64,000 nucleotides of DNA from Psychrobium sp. MM17-31 (GCF_022347785.1 NZ_JAKRGA010000003.1:558001-622000), one strand, 5' to 3'; positions 29,978-40,592 are shown, numbered from the stretch's first letter. The notes: generated by a model from the letters alone, not told the origin. Program-made: numbers and translations.

Positions 29978-30817
29978 CTATAAATTAATATCTAGCTTAA
30001 TAATGTGGCGCTGCTTGTTATCGTTATCTAAGCGATATTCTGCGGTTGCGGGGTGATTATTAAAGAAGGTTTGAAATACTCCCGTCTGCTCTGCTTTTTG
30101 CAAGCCAAGCGTAATTCGGTCTCGTAAACGTTGATTATCAGGATGGACAAAAAAGTACTTGGTTTGCGACCACTGCCATGCCAGATGCTCAACCACCATT
30201 AATTCAGGATTTGACTGCGTAACTTCCTTGGCTGCACTGACAGGAATAGAGAAATAATCAAACCTGTTGTGTTTAAGCATTTTTCGTAAATGTTGCGTCG
30301 ACTGCGCCGTATTTACTACGGTGTAGTCTAACTTTTTCAACTCTTTCCCAAGTGGACTATGACGAGTAGTTCCAAGCCGCATCGCCTTTAGTTGCTTTTC
30401 CGTACTAATTTTCGCGAACTTAGAGACATCAGCCTTACGAATCACAAACAAACGATAATTAGCAGACTTGCGATAAATGGGTATTTTTATCGCCACCAAT
30501 TTAGTCTTTGAAAAGCCGCTCTCTTTTCCCCACATCACATCGATTTTTTGCCCCTTGTCCATAAAATTCATGGCTCGAAATCGTTGATATCCAGCAACCG
30601 AGGGAACCAGCTTATAATCACCAAACTCTTGCTCGGTTTGCTGCAATGCAATTTCAAGTAATCGGAGCGGATAGCGACTCTCAATTAGTTTATCTGCGGT
30701 TTGATTTTTGGTATTAGTTCCTTTATTGAAACGCACCACATCTTTAGCCAATACCGACTGTAGCGAAGCAAGCAGAAAAATAATCAATACTAGGCGAGAA
30801 GAACTGGAGATATCCAT
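29978..30817 (-). CDS. periplasmic solute-binding-like protein
   Basis: A 279-residue protein with a signal peptide (SRLVLIIFLLASLQSVLAKD) and a periplasmic binding protein type II appearance: LIESRYPLRLLEIALQQTEQ, then YQRFRAMNFMDKGQKIDVMW, then MRLGTTRHSPLGKELKKLDY and FKRFDYFSIPVSAA-like FDYFSIPVSAAKEVTQ. No transporter genes are adjacent. An alternative ATG at 30853 would lengthen the N-terminus by 12 residues; neither has a strong ribosome-binding site. It sits between rpsO and pnp, which are adjacent in E. coli. Confidence 0.6.
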   Translation of the reverse strand: MDISSSSRLVLIIFLLASLQSVLAKDVVRFNKGTNTKNQTADKLIESRYPLRLLEIALQQTEQEFGDYKLVPSVAGYQRFRAMNFMDKGQKIDVMWGKESGFSKTKLVAIKIPIYRKSANYRLFVIRKADVSKFAKISTEKQLKAMRLGTTRHSPLGKELKKLDYTVVNTAQSTQHLRKMLKHNRFDYFSIPVSAAKEVTQSNPELMVVEHLAWQWSQTKYFFVHPDNQRLRDRITLGLQKAEQTGVFQTFFNNHPATAEYRLDNDNKQRHIIKLDINL

Positions 30818-30944
30818 ATCATTGAAAAGTAGGTGATTCGATAAAATTATCATATCACAGCGTTAATAACTTAAAAGTGACCTTAGGTATTAATTCAACA
30901 ATTCATAAAACTGAATTCTAAAAGCATTATTCAATGTGTTGAGT

Positions 30945-31742
30945 TTAGCGATTAAATAGTCGACTTAAAAATCCTTTTTTTAGTGAGGGTCGTTGTTGTG
31001 GTTCAAGCGCTATTTGACCAATAAGGCCGAAGGTTCCAGATATTATATTGCCAACCTCAATATCTCTTGAAATGAGCTCTTCATCAGCAACCACATCAAA
31101 AATACCGCCGAGTGTATCAACTAAAATCCATTGGAATGATTTGCCAGATAATTCGTTAGTGATCACCTGATGCTCGATGACTTCTCCCGAAAATGTAGCG
31201 ACAGCAAGCGGTGGTATGCCCTGATCTTCCCCCATAAACAAACCGGATGGTATAAATGATTTAGCAGCAAAGGGAATATTTTGAATTTGACTTTGCTCGA
31301 AATCTCGCTCGTCCTGATACACTTCAATATGGTGAGCAAACGCAGATATCGTTGCGGTAGTGAAAAACGGGAACTCGAGATTGCGATACTGTGCTTTGTT
31401 AACGAGTTCGAAGATGAAAGGATAAGCACCATGATCGGCATTTGAATTTGGTTCGGCCCAGCAATGTAGCGATACTTCAAACTCACTATTACTATCACCA
31501 GCAACCAAGCCAGTAATTCCGACATCGACTTTGGACTTACCAAAAAAAGACGGCGTCATTCCTTTTATTTCACCGTTATCACCTATGTGTAACCAAACTT
31601 CTGCGCCATTAGCGTGCCATTTACGGTAACTGACTTTATTACATTCAATGGTTTGAGCTTGCTGATAGACACTTTCCATTAAAGCATCAATTTCTTCACT
31701 CGATTCTGCTGACAAACCAATGGTTGAATAGTTACAAGGCAT
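30945..31742 (-). CDS. hypothetical protein
   Basis: A 265-residue soluble protein without signal peptide. No family recognised. Visible features: an acidic N-terminal helix region (SSEEIDALMESVYQQAQ), a beta-rich middle, and a C-terminal basic tail RPSLKKGFLSRLFNR that could touch membranes or nucleic acid. Together with the neighbouring solute-binding-like gene it interrupts the rpsO-pnp pair on the same strand. An AT-rich stretch precedes it. Confidence 0.6.
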   Translation of the reverse strand: MPCNYSTIGLSAESSEEIDALMESVYQQAQTIECNKVSYRKWHANGAEVWLHIGDNGEIKGMTPSFFGKSKVDVGITGLVAGDSNSEFEVSLHCWAEPNSNADHGAYPFIFELVNKAQYRNLEFPFFTTATISAFAHHIEVYQDERDFEQSQIQNIPFAAKSFIPSGLFMGEDQGIPPLAVATFSGEVIEHQVITNELSGKSFQWILVDTLGGIFDVVADEELISRDIEVGNIISGTFGLIGQIALEPQQRPSLKKGFLSRLFNR

Positions 31743-31839
31743 CCCTAAATCCTACACGTGCTAAAAAGTAGACTAAGTGTAGACGGGAATTTTCAATGTA
31801 CTTCACCAATTTGTAACTAAATACTGATGCTCAGACATA

Positions 31840-31940
31840 CATCGGCTCATTGCGATCCAAGAATCGCCCGATACCGTTCATCCTGAACATCGGCTCAACG
31901 CCATCCTTGGCTCCGCTCGATACCGTTCGTCCTGAACATA
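31840..31940 (-). repeat. tandem 48-49 nt repeat behind the rpsO terminator
   Basis: On the plus strand two units begin with CATCGGCTCA at 31840 and 31888 and end with ACCGTTCGTCCTGA or ACCGTTCATCCTGA; a third start (CAT at 31937) runs directly into the terminator A tract. Periods are 48 and 49 nt. The same unit occurs at 44292-44394 behind the ftsH terminator. Confidence 0.85.
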
Positions 31941-31967
31941 AAAAAAGGAGCCTTGCGGCTCCTTTTT
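31938..31967 (-). terminator. intrinsic terminator of rpsO
   Basis: AAAAAGGAGCC and GGCTCCTTTTT form an 11-bp stem with loop TTGC, 20 nt after the rpsO stop on the minus strand. Confidence 0.88.
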
Positions 31968-31987
31968 AAAAAATAGATGGCGGTCGA

Positions 31988-32257
31988 TTAACGACGTAGA
32001 CCTAATTTTTCGATAGTTGCTTGGTACTTAGTAACGTCTTTACGCTTTAAGTAGTCAAGTAATTTACGACGGCTAGAAACCATGCGTAATAGACCACGAC
32101 GTGAGTGGTGATCGTGGATGTGCTTCTTGAAGTGACCTTGTAGGTGATTGATTTGTGCTGTTAACAAAGCAATTTGTACTTCAGAAGAACCAGTATCGTT
32201 TTCAGTGCGGCCGAATTCTTTGATGATTTCAGCTGTTTGCGCTGCGCTTAGTGACAT
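31988..32257 (-). CDS. rpsO: 30S ribosomal protein S15
   Basis: Primary 16S rRNA-binding protein of the small-subunit platform. The 89 residues equal E. coli S15; [20 protein letters not shown], then [20 protein letters not shown] and the C-terminal IEKLGLRR are typical. The ATG at 32257 is preceded by GGAG about 8 nt upstream; a frame starting four codons earlier lacks that support. In E. coli S15 represses its own translation through a leader pseudoknot; I could not confirm such a structure here. Confidence 0.97.
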   Translation of the reverse strand: MSLSAAQTAEIIKEFGRTENDTGSSEVQIALLTAQINHLQGHFKKHIHDHHSRRGLLRMVSSRRKLLDYLKRKDVTKYQATIEKLGLRR

Positions 32258-32396
32258 AATAAACTCCAAATGTTTATAAGGTTTAACTTCATGTAGCCGA
32301 TCACTAATTCAGCTACACATCGAGCGCGGTATAATACCAGTATCGCTAAGATATACAAGTGATTATTACCGCAAGGTTTTTATCGCGTGGTTTAAA

Positions 32397-33338
32397 TCAC
32401 GCTTGTGATTCAACGACCATGCGTTTGGGCTGTACGCGTCCCTGACTATCGATAATTCCTACACCGATAAAACGCTGCTCAGTACCGACTTTAATGCGCA
32501 CTAATTCGCCTTCATTAAAACCATCGACTTTCACCGGATTACCGTGTGACGCTAAGCGATAGTCATCTTCGGTGATGGTGGCAACAGGGAAATTATCCAC
32601 TGGACTATCCATCTCAAGTAATAGCTCGTCGAGATATACCGACGGCATCACCTCTTCTGCGATAGCTTTGTCATGTAGCGCTTGTAAGTCATCAAGACTA
32701 ATCATCTTATCCGTTGGATAAGTGGCCACCTCAAGACGGCGCAACATAGTAATGTGCGCGCCACAACCGAGCATTTCACCTAAATCATCGATAATGGTGC
32801 GAATGTACGTCCCTTTAGAAACGTGCAGCTCAAGCTCTAACTCATCACCTTCGTGACGAATAAACAGCAGCTCAAATACCTCGATATCACGGGCTTCACG
32901 CTCAACGGTAATACCCTGACGCGCGTAATGATACAACGGCTTGCCTTGATGTTTTAAAGCTGAAAACATCGACGGTACTTGCTTGGTTTTACCGCGAAAG
33001 AAATCGATTTTCTCAAGCAAGGTGTCATGAGAAAACTCAATCGGACGCGTTTCCACTACTTCGCCATCGCTATCTGACGTGTCAGTGCGTTCGCCAAGCT
33101 TGGCAATCACGCGATAACGCTTGTCTGAATCGAGTAAGTATTGTGAAAACTTAGTCGCTTCCCCCAAACAAATTGGCAGCATACCAGTGGCCAAAGGATC
33201 AAGCGCGCCAGTATGACCCGCTTTTTGCGCGCCAAACAAACGCTTAACCTTTTGCACCATATCGTTAGAGCTATGGCCAGTGGCTTTATCTAGTAATAAC
33301 ACGCCATTAATCGGGCGTCCCTTACGTTTGCGCGCCAT
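32397..33338 (-). CDS. truB: tRNA pseudouridine-55 synthase TruB
   Basis: Makes pseudouridine 55 in the T loop of tRNAs. The 313 residues (E. coli 314) contain [20 protein letters not shown], the catalytic motif [15 protein letters not shown] with Asp47, [19 protein letters not shown] and a C-terminal PUA-like region. Its start codon overlaps the rbfA stop by 1 nt, indicating translational coupling in the nusA-infB operon. Confidence 0.97.
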   Translation of the reverse strand: MARKRKGRPINGVLLLDKATGHSSNDMVQKVKRLFGAQKAGHTGALDPLATGMLPICLGEATKFSQYLLDSDKRYRVIAKLGERTDTSDSDGEVVETRPIEFSHDTLLEKIDFFRGKTKQVPSMFSALKHQGKPLYHYARQGITVEREARDIEVFELLFIRHEGDELELELHVSKGTYIRTIIDDLGEMLGCGAHITMLRRLEVATYPTDKMISLDDLQALHDKAIAEEVMPSVYLDELLLEMDSPVDNFPVATITEDDYRLASHGNPVKVDGFNEGELVRIKVGTEQRFIGVGIIDSQGRVQPKRMVVESQA

Positions 33339-33730
33339 TAGCCTTCCTCAGAATCGATATCTGGATTGTTTTGGCGATCTTTACGTACCGCTTGGTTTAC
33401 TAGGCTTGTCATGCGAATACCTTCGCTTAATGACTTGTCGTAGTAGAATTTTAAATCAGGAACAATACGTAAACGCATCGCACTGCCCATCATGCTGCGC
33501 AGTAATGGTGCTTGTTCATTTAACTTAGCAACGGCATTTTTAATGTTGTCGCCTTCGTCATTTAAAATTGTGAAATACACCTTGGCGTATGATAAGTCAG
33601 ATGACAAATCAACTTCGTTTAGGGTGATCATGCCAAGCTCGTTAGCTTTAACTTCACGCGATACGATTTGTGCTAATTCTTTTTGAATTTGCTGCGCCAC
33701 TCGGCGCGCACGACTAAATTCTTTAGCCAT
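33338..33730 (-). CDS. rbfA: ribosome-binding factor A
   Basis: KH-fold 30S maturation factor acting on the 5' end of 16S rRNA, needed at low temperature. The 130 residues start [20 protein letters not shown] and include [11 protein letters not shown] and [20 protein letters not shown]. It overlaps truB by one nucleotide and follows infB by 81 nt with a good AGGAGAAAT ribosome-binding site. Confidence 0.96.
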   Translation of the reverse strand: MAKEFSRARRVAQQIQKELAQIVSREVKANELGMITLNEVDLSSDLSYAKVYFTILNDEGDNIKNAVAKLNEQAPLLRSMMGSAMRLRIVPDLKFYYDKSLSEGIRMTSLVNQAVRKDRQNNPDIDSEEG

Positions 33731-33811
33731 AATTTCTCCTCCAGTGTCTCTTTACAAGAAACACAGATGGGGGCATACGCCCCCATCTCAATTATTTAGT
33801 TTAATTAACGC

Positions 33812-36478
33812 TTATAGTGAACGTTTAACTTCAACTACTTCAAATACTTCGATTTGGTCGCCAACTTTAACATCGTTGTAGTTCTTAACGCCGATACCAC
33901 ATTCCATGTTGTTGCGAACTTCTTGTACGTCATCTTTAAAGCGACGTAGTGATTCTAACTCACCTTCGAAGATTACAACGTTGTCACGTAGAACGCGGAT
34001 TGGGTTAGTACGTTTAACCGTACCTTCAGTAACCATACAACCAGCGATAGCGCCAAACTTAGGTGAACGGAACACGTCACGAACTTCTGCAAGACCAATG
34101 ATTTCTTGCTTGAATTCTGGTGCTAATAGACCGCTCATCGCCGCCTTGATTTCGTTAATCAAGTCGTAAATTACGCTGTAGTAGCGCATGTCTAAGTTTT
34201 CGTTAGAGATAACTTTACGAGCAGTTGCATCGGCACGTACGTTAAAGCCAAGCATGATAGCGTTAGACGCTGCAGCAAGTGTTGCATCAGTTTCTGTGAT
34301 ACCACCTACGCCGCGACTGATGATGTTAACTTTAACTTCGTCAGTCGATAGCTTCTCTAGTGAATCAGCGATGGCCGCTAGTGAACCTTCAACGTCAGTC
34401 TTAAGAATAACGTTAAGTTCTGAGAACTCACCCGCTGTCATGTTAGAGAACATGTTTTCTAACTTAGCTTTTTGCTGACGCGCTAGTTTCAGATCGCGGA
34501 ACTTACCTTGACGGTAAAGTGCAACTTCACGCGCTTTACGCTCGTCAGATACTACAGTTGCTTCATCACCGGCTTTAGGCACAGCTGATAGACCTAGGAT
34601 CTCTACTGGGATAGATGGACCAGCAGATTTGATTTCTTTACCGTTTTCATCACGCATTGCACGAACACGGCCATATTCAAGACCACAAAGAATGATGTCA
34701 CCGTGGTTTAGCATACCTTCTTGTACAAGAACGGTAGCAACAGGACCGCGACCTTTATCTAGGCGAGACTCGATTACAACACCAGCAGCGTGACCTTGAT
34801 CAGTTGCTTTAAGCTCTAAGATCTCAGCTTGCATTAAGATAGCTTCTAGAAGCTCGTCGATACCTGTACCTGCTTTTGCAGACACGTGACAGAATTGAAC
34901 GTCACCGCCCCACTCTTCTGGAATAACGTCTAATGCAGATAGTTCGTTCTTAACGCGATCTGGATCTGCGCCTTCTTTATCCATCTTGTTTACAGCGATG
35001 ATAATAGGAGCGCCAGCAGCTTTAGCATGCTCAATCGCTTCTTTAGTTTGTGGCATCACACCATCATCAGCCGCAACTACGATGATTACAACGTCGGTTG
35101 CTTTAGCACCACGTGAACGCATCGCGGTAAACGCGGCGTGTCCCGGAGTATCTAAGAAGGTGATCATTGAACCATCAACATCTACGTGGTATGCACCGAT
35201 GTGCTGCGTAATACCACCGGCTTCGCCAGCAGCAACTTTCGCTTTACGGATGTAATCAAGTAGTGACGTTTTACCGTGGTCAACGTGACCCATGATGGTA
35301 ACAACAGGAGCACGTGTTTTCTGCTCACCTTGCTCACCGCGCTCAGATAGTACTGAGTGCTCTAATTCGTTTTCGCGAACTAGTACTACTTTGTAGCCCA
35401 TTTCTTCACAAACAAGCTCAGCCGTTTCTTGATCAAGTACTTGGTTAATGGTCGCCATAACGCCCATTTTCATTAAGTTTTTGATAACTTCAGTCGCTTT
35501 AACTGACATCTTAGACGCCAGCTCAGAAACGGCAATAGTTTCGCCTAGACGGATATCAGATTTAGCAACAACCGCTGATTTATCAAAACCTTGTTTGATA
35601 GACGTTGGTGCGCTAAGCGTGCCTTTCTTACCACGGTTTTTGTTAGCAAATGGGTTAGAAGATTCCTTCTTACCTTTCTTCGCTTTCTTCTTACGACCAC
35701 GAGTTTCTTCTTGACGATCTTGCTTGTCTTCCGCTTCACGAGCGTACTCAGAAGAAGTTGTGTGGTAATCAGCGTTCTTTTCAGCTTCTTTACGCGCTTT
35801 TTCTTCTGCTGCCCAACGCGCTGCGTTTTCTTCAGCAAGTTTTTTCGCTGCCGCAGCTTCTTGCTCGGCCGCTGCTTTAACGTTTGCCGCAAGTAATTCA
35901 GCTTGACGTTGTTTCAGCGCTTCTTCTTCTTTAGCGATTTCTTCAGCCTTAGCTGCTTCTTCAGGATCAAGTTCAGCTTTCGCAGCTTCAGCTTTAGCAA
36001 GTGCTTCTGCTTTCGCTTTTTCTGCCGCTTCTTTTTCAAGACGCTTAGCTTCTTCTAACTTCGCTTTTTCTTCAGCAGCTTTTTGTTGAGCCGCTTCACG
36101 AGCAATACGCGCTTCTTCTTCAGCTTTAGCCGCTTCTGCCGCTGCCGCTTCTTCTTCCGCTTTCGCCGCTGCGGCTAATTCAGCTGGATCGCGTTTAACG
36201 TAAGTGCGTTTTTTACGCGTTTCAACGTTAACGGTACGACCTTTTTCACCTGAACCAACTTTTAGCGTTGATTTAGTTTTGCGTTGTAGCGTCATTTTCT
36301 TTGGTGTCGCTTCGCCGCCGTGCTGCTGTGCAAGCATTTCAAGTAAGGCTTGTTTTTCTTGTAATGACACATTGTCATTTTGGCTTTTCTTAAAGCCAGC
36401 TTGAGCTAATTGTTCGATAACACGCTCAACCGGTGCATCGATCTCTTTAGCCAAGCTTTTGACTGTTAATTCTGACAT
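33812..36478 (-). CDS. infB: translation initiation factor IF-2
   Basis: GTPase that places initiator tRNA on the 30S subunit. The 888 residues (E. coli 890) contain an N-terminal IF2N domain (about 1-50), a long Ala/Glu/Lys-rich coiled region (about 95-245), a second IF2N-like segment near 310-360, and a G domain with [12 protein letters not shown] (P loop), DTPGHAAF and NKMD. Domains II to IV end [12 protein letters not shown]. The repetitive coiled region creates spurious long antisense frames. It is 23 nt after nusA. Confidence 0.98.
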   Translation of the reverse strand: MSELTVKSLAKEIDAPVERVIEQLAQAGFKKSQNDNVSLQEKQALLEMLAQQHGGEATPKKMTLQRKTKSTLKVGSGEKGRTVNVETRKKRTYVKRDPAELAAAAKAEEEAAAAEAAKAEEEARIAREAAQQKAAEEKAKLEEAKRLEKEAAEKAKAEALAKAEAAKAELDPEEAAKAEEIAKEEEALKQRQAELLAANVKAAAEQEAAAAKKLAEENAARWAAEEKARKEAEKNADYHTTSSEYAREAEDKQDRQEETRGRKKKAKKGKKESSNPFANKNRGKKGTLSAPTSIKQGFDKSAVVAKSDIRLGETIAVSELASKMSVKATEVIKNLMKMGVMATINQVLDQETAELVCEEMGYKVVLVRENELEHSVLSERGEQGEQKTRAPVVTIMGHVDHGKTSLLDYIRKAKVAAGEAGGITQHIGAYHVDVDGSMITFLDTPGHAAFTAMRSRGAKATDVVIIVVAADDGVMPQTKEAIEHAKAAGAPIIIAVNKMDKEGADPDRVKNELSALDVIPEEWGGDVQFCHVSAKAGTGIDELLEAILMQAEILELKATDQGHAAGVVIESRLDKGRGPVATVLVQEGMLNHGDIILCGLEYGRVRAMRDENGKEIKSAGPSIPVEILGLSAVPKAGDEATVVSDERKAREVALYRQGKFRDLKLARQQKAKLENMFSNMTAGEFSELNVILKTDVEGSLAAIADSLEKLSTDEVKVNIISRGVGGITETDATLAAASNAIMLGFNVRADATARKVISNENLDMRYYSVIYDLINEIKAAMSGLLAPEFKQEIIGLAEVRDVFRSPKFGAIAGCMVTEGTVKRTNPIRVLRDNVVIFEGELESLRRFKDDVQEVRNNMECGIGVKNYNDVKVGDQIEVFEVVEVKRSL

Positions 36479-36501
36479 AGTAATAATTCCCCTTGCCTTA
36501 C

Positions 36502-37998
36502 TTATTCTTGCTCGTCGCTAAACCAACAAATGTTACGCGCAGCCATGATAAGCTCGCCTGCGTGCTCAGCGCTTAACTCTTCGATTGACTCTAAATCGTC
36601 AACGCCTTGCTCCGCTAAATCTTCTAATGTCACAACACCTTTGCTCGCTAATACGAACGCTAGGTGACGCTCCATACCTTCAAGTGCAAGTAGGTCTTCT
36701 GCTGGTTCAGCACCTTCTAGTGACTCTTCAACTTTTAACGCTTGAGTTGTTAATGCGTTCTTAGCACGGTCACGTAGCTCGTTTACTAGATCTTCGTCGA
36801 AACCGTCGATTTCTAGTAATTCGCTAACAGGCACGTAAGCAATTTCTTCTAGTGAAGTGAAACCTTCTTCAACCAGTACTTGCGCGAAATCTTCGTCGAT
36901 ATCTAAATCTTTAGTGAAAACGCTAACAATCTTGTTGTCTTCAGCTGAGTGCTTCTCTTTTAGCTCGCTCACTGTCATTACGTTTAAGTTCCAACCTGTT
37001 AGTTGGCTTGCTAAACGAATGTTTTGACCGTTACGGCCAATCGCTTGTGCTAGGTTGTCATCTTCAACAGCTAAGTCCATTGAGTTTTCGTCTTCGTCAA
37101 CGATAACGCTAACAACTTCAGCTGGCGCCATTGCATTGATAACGAACTGAGCTACGTTTTCGTCCCACAGTACGATGTCAACACGCTCGCCGCCTAACTC
37201 GCCAGATACGGCTTGTACACGAGAACCACGCATACCAACACAAGCACCAACAGGGTCAATACGCTTGTCATTACTCTTCACCGCAATCTTAGCGCGTGAA
37301 CCTGGATCACGAGCTGCGCCCATGATGTCTAACATTTGCTCGCCAATTTCCGGTACTTCGATGCGGAATAGTTCAACTAGCATGTCAGGGTGAGTACGGC
37401 TTACACATAGTGATGGGCCACGGTTGTCTTCTTTGATGGTGTAAAGAAGACCGCGTACGCGATCGCCTGGACGGAAAGATTCACGTGGAAGACGGTCATC
37501 TTTAAAGATGATTGCTTCAGCGTTGTTACCTAGGTCGATGATTACGCTGTCACGAGTGCTCTTCTTAACAACACCAGTTACTAACTCACCAACTTGGTCA
37601 CGGTATTCGTCAACAACCATTGCGCGCTCAGCTTCACGTACTTTTTGTACGATAACTTGCTTAGCAGTTTGGGTAGTAATACGGTCAAATTCGATTGAAT
37701 CGATTTGCTCTTCGATGTAATCACCTAGTTGTAGGTTCTCGTCATCAAACTGTGCCGCAGATAAAGTGATTTCCGCCAATGGGTTTTCCATTTCTTCGTC
37801 AGCAACAACTAACCAACGACGGAACGTATCGAATTCACCGGTTTTGCGGTCAATATCGATGCGTACTTCAATTTCTTTTTCAGCTTTCTTTTTAGTCGCA
37901 CTCGCTAGTGCAATCTCTAATGCTTCAAAAATCTTCTCGCGAGGTACGCCTTTCTCGTTAGACACGGCCTCTGCAACTAACAATATCTCTTTGCTCAT
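36502..37998 (-). CDS. nusA: transcription termination/antitermination factor NusA
   Basis: RNA polymerase-associated pausing, termination and antitermination factor. The 498 residues (E. coli 495) show an N-terminal polymerase-binding domain with [20 protein letters not shown], an S1 domain, KH1 and KH2 ([20 protein letters not shown] and [20 protein letters not shown]) and two acidic C-terminal repeats ending [14 protein letters not shown]. It is located between rimP and infB as in E. coli. The leader upstream of rimP contains two terminators, through which NusA could control its own operon; this is inference. Confidence 0.98.
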   Translation of the reverse strand: MSKEILLVAEAVSNEKGVPREKIFEALEIALASATKKKAEKEIEVRIDIDRKTGEFDTFRRWLVVADEEMENPLAEITLSAAQFDDENLQLGDYIEEQIDSIEFDRITTQTAKQVIVQKVREAERAMVVDEYRDQVGELVTGVVKKSTRDSVIIDLGNNAEAIIFKDDRLPRESFRPGDRVRGLLYTIKEDNRGPSLCVSRTHPDMLVELFRIEVPEIGEQMLDIMGAARDPGSRAKIAVKSNDKRIDPVGACVGMRGSRVQAVSGELGGERVDIVLWDENVAQFVINAMAPAEVVSVIVDEDENSMDLAVEDDNLAQAIGRNGQNIRLASQLTGWNLNVMTVSELKEKHSAEDNKIVSVFTKDLDIDEDFAQVLVEEGFTSLEEIAYVPVSELLEIDGFDEDLVNELRDRAKNALTTQALKVEESLEGAEPAEDLLALEGMERHLAFVLASKGVVTLEDLAEQGVDDLESIEELSAEHAGELIMAARNICWFSDEQE

Positions 37999-38024
37999 TT
38001 CTGCAGTCCTTCTATTTTTAATTT

Positions 38025-38480
38025 TTAAAATTGCGGAACGATGTTAGCTTTTTTAACGTTAGCTAATGCAATCGTATATTCTTGTCCGTCAACGTTTACG
38101 ATAACCATTTCACCGTCAACGCTTACGATTTCACCTTTAAATTTACGGCGACCATCAGTTGGCATTACAGTTTGCACGGTAACGATTTCACCGATGCGCT
38201 CGCTGTAGTGCTTTGCTTTAAATAATGGACGGTCTAAACCTGGTGAAGAAACTTCTAGGTTGTATTCTGTGCTAATTGGATCTTCAACATCTAATACCGC
38301 GCTAACCTGATGGCTAACTTCGGCACAGGCATCAACGTCGATACCATTTTCGTGATCGATGAATAAACGCAATGTCGAATGTTTACCAGCGCGAATAAAT
38401 TCAATACCAATGAGTTCATAACCCGCAGCTTCTACTGCAGGCTCAAGCATTTCTGTTAAGCGATTATCAATAGTAGACAA
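38025..38480 (-). CDS. rimP: ribosome maturation factor RimP
   Basis: 30S assembly factor. The 151 residues (E. coli 150) include [40 protein letters not shown] and [20 protein letters not shown] favour the TTG at 38480 as start, giving M-S-T-I-D like E. coli, with AGGAG 6 nt upstream; a GTG one codon earlier (38483) sits too close to that site. First gene of rimP-nusA-infB-rbfA-truB-rpsO. TTG initiation may limit its expression. Confidence 0.95.
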   Translation of the reverse strand: MSTIDNRLTEMLEPAVEAAGYELIGIEFIRAGKHSTLRLFIDHENGIDVDACAEVSHQVSAVLDVEDPISTEYNLEVSSPGLDRPLFKAKHYSERIGEIVTVQTVMPTDGRRKFKGEIVSVDGEMVIVNVDGQEYTIALANVKKANIVPQF

Positions 38481-38509
38481 CACTCACTCCTAAAATAAAT
38501 CTCTAAAAA

Positions 38510-38531
38510 ACAAAAAAGGGCCAATTGGCCC
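38510..38531 (-). terminator. second terminator in the rimP leader
   Basis: GGGCCAATTGGCCC is a perfect 14-nt palindrome. The plus-strand run AAAAAA gives a U tract in the minus-strand transcript. It lies only 30 nt before the rimP start, so read-through must be regulated or partial. Confidence 0.7.
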
Positions 38532-38539
38532 AGTTTAAT

Positions 38540-38573
38540 AACAAGTAGTGTTCTCATCAGAACCATACTTGTT
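38540..38573 (-). ncRNA. extended hairpin between the two leader terminators
   Basis: AACAAGTA pairs with TACTTGTT (8 bp), and inside it GTTCT pairs with AGAAC around CATC, separated by a symmetric 2x2 internal loop. This is a regular elongated stem of the kind found in regulatory leaders. Confidence 0.55.
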
Positions 38574-38591
38574 TGATGTCGTTACAGGTAA

Positions 38592-38620
38592 TAAAAAACC
38601 CCGACTAAATAGCGGGGCTT
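38592..38620 (-). terminator. first terminator in the rimP leader
   Basis: In the minus-strand transcript AAGCCCCG pairs with CGGGGTT (one bulged G) and is followed by six U residues. It ends the upstream structured segment at 38629-38760. Confidence 0.65.
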
Positions 38621-38628
38621 AAAACTGG

Positions 38629-38760
38629 ACCCTGTATACCAAGTTGCCTTGGTAGCCACTGTCAAATGTTCACCATTTGATAGCGGACTTTGGGTTATGC
38701 AGTGATTTTAATTGTTGCCGTTACCTTCGAGCAGCCGCTCCAGAAAATAACTAAAATCTA
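38629..38760 (-). ncRNA. candidate structured leader RNA upstream of rimP-nusA
   Basis: Several hairpins follow one another in the minus-strand transcript: GAGC-GGCT-GCTC (38729-38740), TCAAATG-GTGAA-CATTTGA (38662-38680), and ACCAAG-GCAA-CTTGGT with a GNRA loop (38638-38653). Terminators follow. It does not fold as a tRNA; in E. coli this position holds metY (tRNA-fMet). I do not recognise a known riboswitch class. A cis-regulatory leader or a short independent RNA are both possible. Confidence 0.45.
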
Positions 38761-38863
38761 TACATAAAGTAGATGGCGGTGATTATACGCTTGATGAGTA
38801 AAATATCAACCCGAAATCACCTGCCATCAGTGAGTTATTTCACTAAAATTGCACATAGGTACG

Positions 38864-40543
38864 TTATTTAATTTTAATCAAATTACCAAGCTTAGATGAA
38901 ATCTCACTTAAATGTTGCGACTGTTGTACCGTGGTTTGCGCCCCTTCTAAAATCGCATGGCTCTTACCGGTAATTTCATCAATATTCTCGCGCAGTTGTC
39001 CGATAGTTGACGACTGTTGGGTAGCCGCTGTCGCATTGTCTGAGTTAAGACCATTGATGGTTTCAACTTGGTCAGTCACATTATTAAGCAGCTCCGACGC
39101 ACTCGCCGCATTATCTACCGTCAGCATTGCTTGTTCACGACTTTCGTTCATCACTTCACTGGCTTGAGTTGCACCTTTTTGCAGCCCTTGCACTAAATCG
39201 TTAATTTCACTTGTGGCTTCTTGCGTGCGCTGCGCCAGTGTGCGAACTTCATCGGCAACAACCGCAAAACCACGACCCTGTTCACCTGCGCGTGCCGCTT
39301 CAATCGCCGCATTTAACGCCAACAAGTTTGTTTGCTCAGCGATGCCGTCGATGGTGCTAATAATACCGCCGATACTATCACTTTGTGCAGACAGCTGATT
39401 AACAACGTCATTGGCGCGAGTAATATTTTCCGCAAGCGCATTAATTTGTTGTAGTGTTTGCTGCATGTTTGCACCGCTATCAGTAATGCCTTGGGTAACT
39501 TCGCTGGTGATTGTCGCGGTGTGGTTTGCCCGTTGTGATACATCTTCGCTAACGTTCATCAGCTCCGTTACCGCTTGAGAAATGCCGTCTAGGTTCGCTT
39601 GCTGACTAAAAATATTGGATTCCGCTTCTTTCGCAATGGTCGATGTTGACGCCGAATGTTGCTCAACAATTGCCGCCTGATTACGCACATCATTCAACAG
39701 CGACTCTAACGCAGAATGCAGCGTAGAAATTCCACTTGATAATTGATTAATTTCATATTTTTCCGTTTTAGTCTGCCAACTGCTCAGTGTTCCACCTTGT
39801 AAATCGGACGCCAAAGAGGTGGTACTACGGGTTAAACGACTAATAGGGTTCGATACATTTTTGTAAAGAAAGAAATAAATAAAGGCGCTAACTAACACAA
39901 ACACCACAAAAGTAGCTAAACTCAGTTTCACAGCCAACTCATTTGACGCCGCCATTTTAGCAGCAATAGGTGTAATGACAGACAGGCCACCAAGCACCTT
40001 GGCACCAGACACAGGAATACTATGACAGTTAGCACAGCCCGGATGCATATTACTCATTAGCGGTACGGCTATTTTGTAAAATTCACTATCTTGGATAACG
40101 ATTGGATTGAGATTACCCTTGGCGAAAGTAGTAATAGCATTCGCCTCAAACGGCGTTTTAGTTGCCGTAATGTCTTTGCCAAATGACGTAAGATTTAATT
40201 TTTGCTCATCGGTAAATAATCTAATTTGCGCGACATCACTGCCAAAGTCGTGAGTTACGGCGAGATCAACCGCCTCTATGGTTTTTATCCAATCTTGATG
40301 GATTTCAGCTTTCTTAACCGGATCAGTTTCTTGGGTAAATTCATCATTAAAACGAATGGTCGATACCATAAACATCTGCGCGGCACGCTGGATATTCTCG
40401 TTACTGAGTTGTTCAACTTGTTTAATGGTATCGCTGCGAAAACTGGTAATAAGAATCGCAGCTAAACCAACACAGGCGACTACTGCAACGGCTGCCAGAC
40501 GGGTTAAAATATTGAAATTGAGGGTCGATGATTTAGACGTCAT
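38864..40543 (-). CDS. methyl-accepting chemotaxis protein with c-type haem sensor domain
   Basis: A 559-residue chemoreceptor. Transmembrane helix 1 (about 15-35) precedes a periplasmic DUF3365/Tll0287-like domain (about 36-203) with a haem c-binding CANCH motif (Cys170, Cys173, His174). Transmembrane helix 2 is about 205-227, followed by HAMP and a signalling domain whose tip reads [20 protein letters not shown]. Haem sensing of oxygen, NO or redox state is inference from the motif. A perfect FNR-like palindrome lies 36 nt upstream. No che genes are nearby. It sits between tRNA-Leu and rimP. Confidence 0.9.
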   Translation of the reverse strand: MTSKSSTLNFNILTRLAAVAVVACVGLAAILITSFRSDTIKQVEQLSNENIQRAAQMFMVSTIRFNDEFTQETDPVKKAEIHQDWIKTIEAVDLAVTHDFGSDVAQIRLFTDEQKLNLTSFGKDITATKTPFEANAITTFAKGNLNPIVIQDSEFYKIAVPLMSNMHPGCANCHSIPVSGAKVLGGLSVITPIAAKMAASNELAVKLSLATFVVFVLVSAFIYFFLYKNVSNPISRLTRSTTSLASDLQGGTLSSWQTKTEKYEINQLSSGISTLHSALESLLNDVRNQAAIVEQHSASTSTIAKEAESNIFSQQANLDGISQAVTELMNVSEDVSQRANHTATITSEVTQGITDSGANMQQTLQQINALAENITRANDVVNQLSAQSDSIGGIISTIDGIAEQTNLLALNAAIEAARAGEQGRGFAVVADEVRTLAQRTQEATSEINDLVQGLQKGATQASEVMNESREQAMLTVDNAASASELLNNVTDQVETINGLNSDNATAATQQSSTIGQLRENIDEITGKSHAILEGAQTTVQQSQHLSEISSKLGNLIKIK

Positions 40544-40578
40544 TACGTAATTCCCTTTATCTTGTACTATTGCTTAAG

Positions 40579-40592
40579 TTGATTTAGATCAA
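40579..40592 (-). promoter_or_regulatory. FNR-type binding site upstream of the haem chemoreceptor
   Basis: TTGAT-TTAG-ATCAA is a perfect match to the symmetric FNR consensus. It lies 36 nt before the start codon. A -35-like TTGATC in the box and TAGTAC 17 nt later suggest overlap with the promoter, which fits repression better than class II activation. Confidence 0.6.

Noticed and set aside
35591-35896. Long antisense frames inside infB
   Set aside because: They are shadows of the repetitive Ala/Glu/Lys-rich coiled region of IF-2.
38584-38760. Possible initiator tRNA (metY position of E. coli)
   Set aside because: No cloverleaf, T loop or CCA end could be built; hairpins are irregularly spaced.
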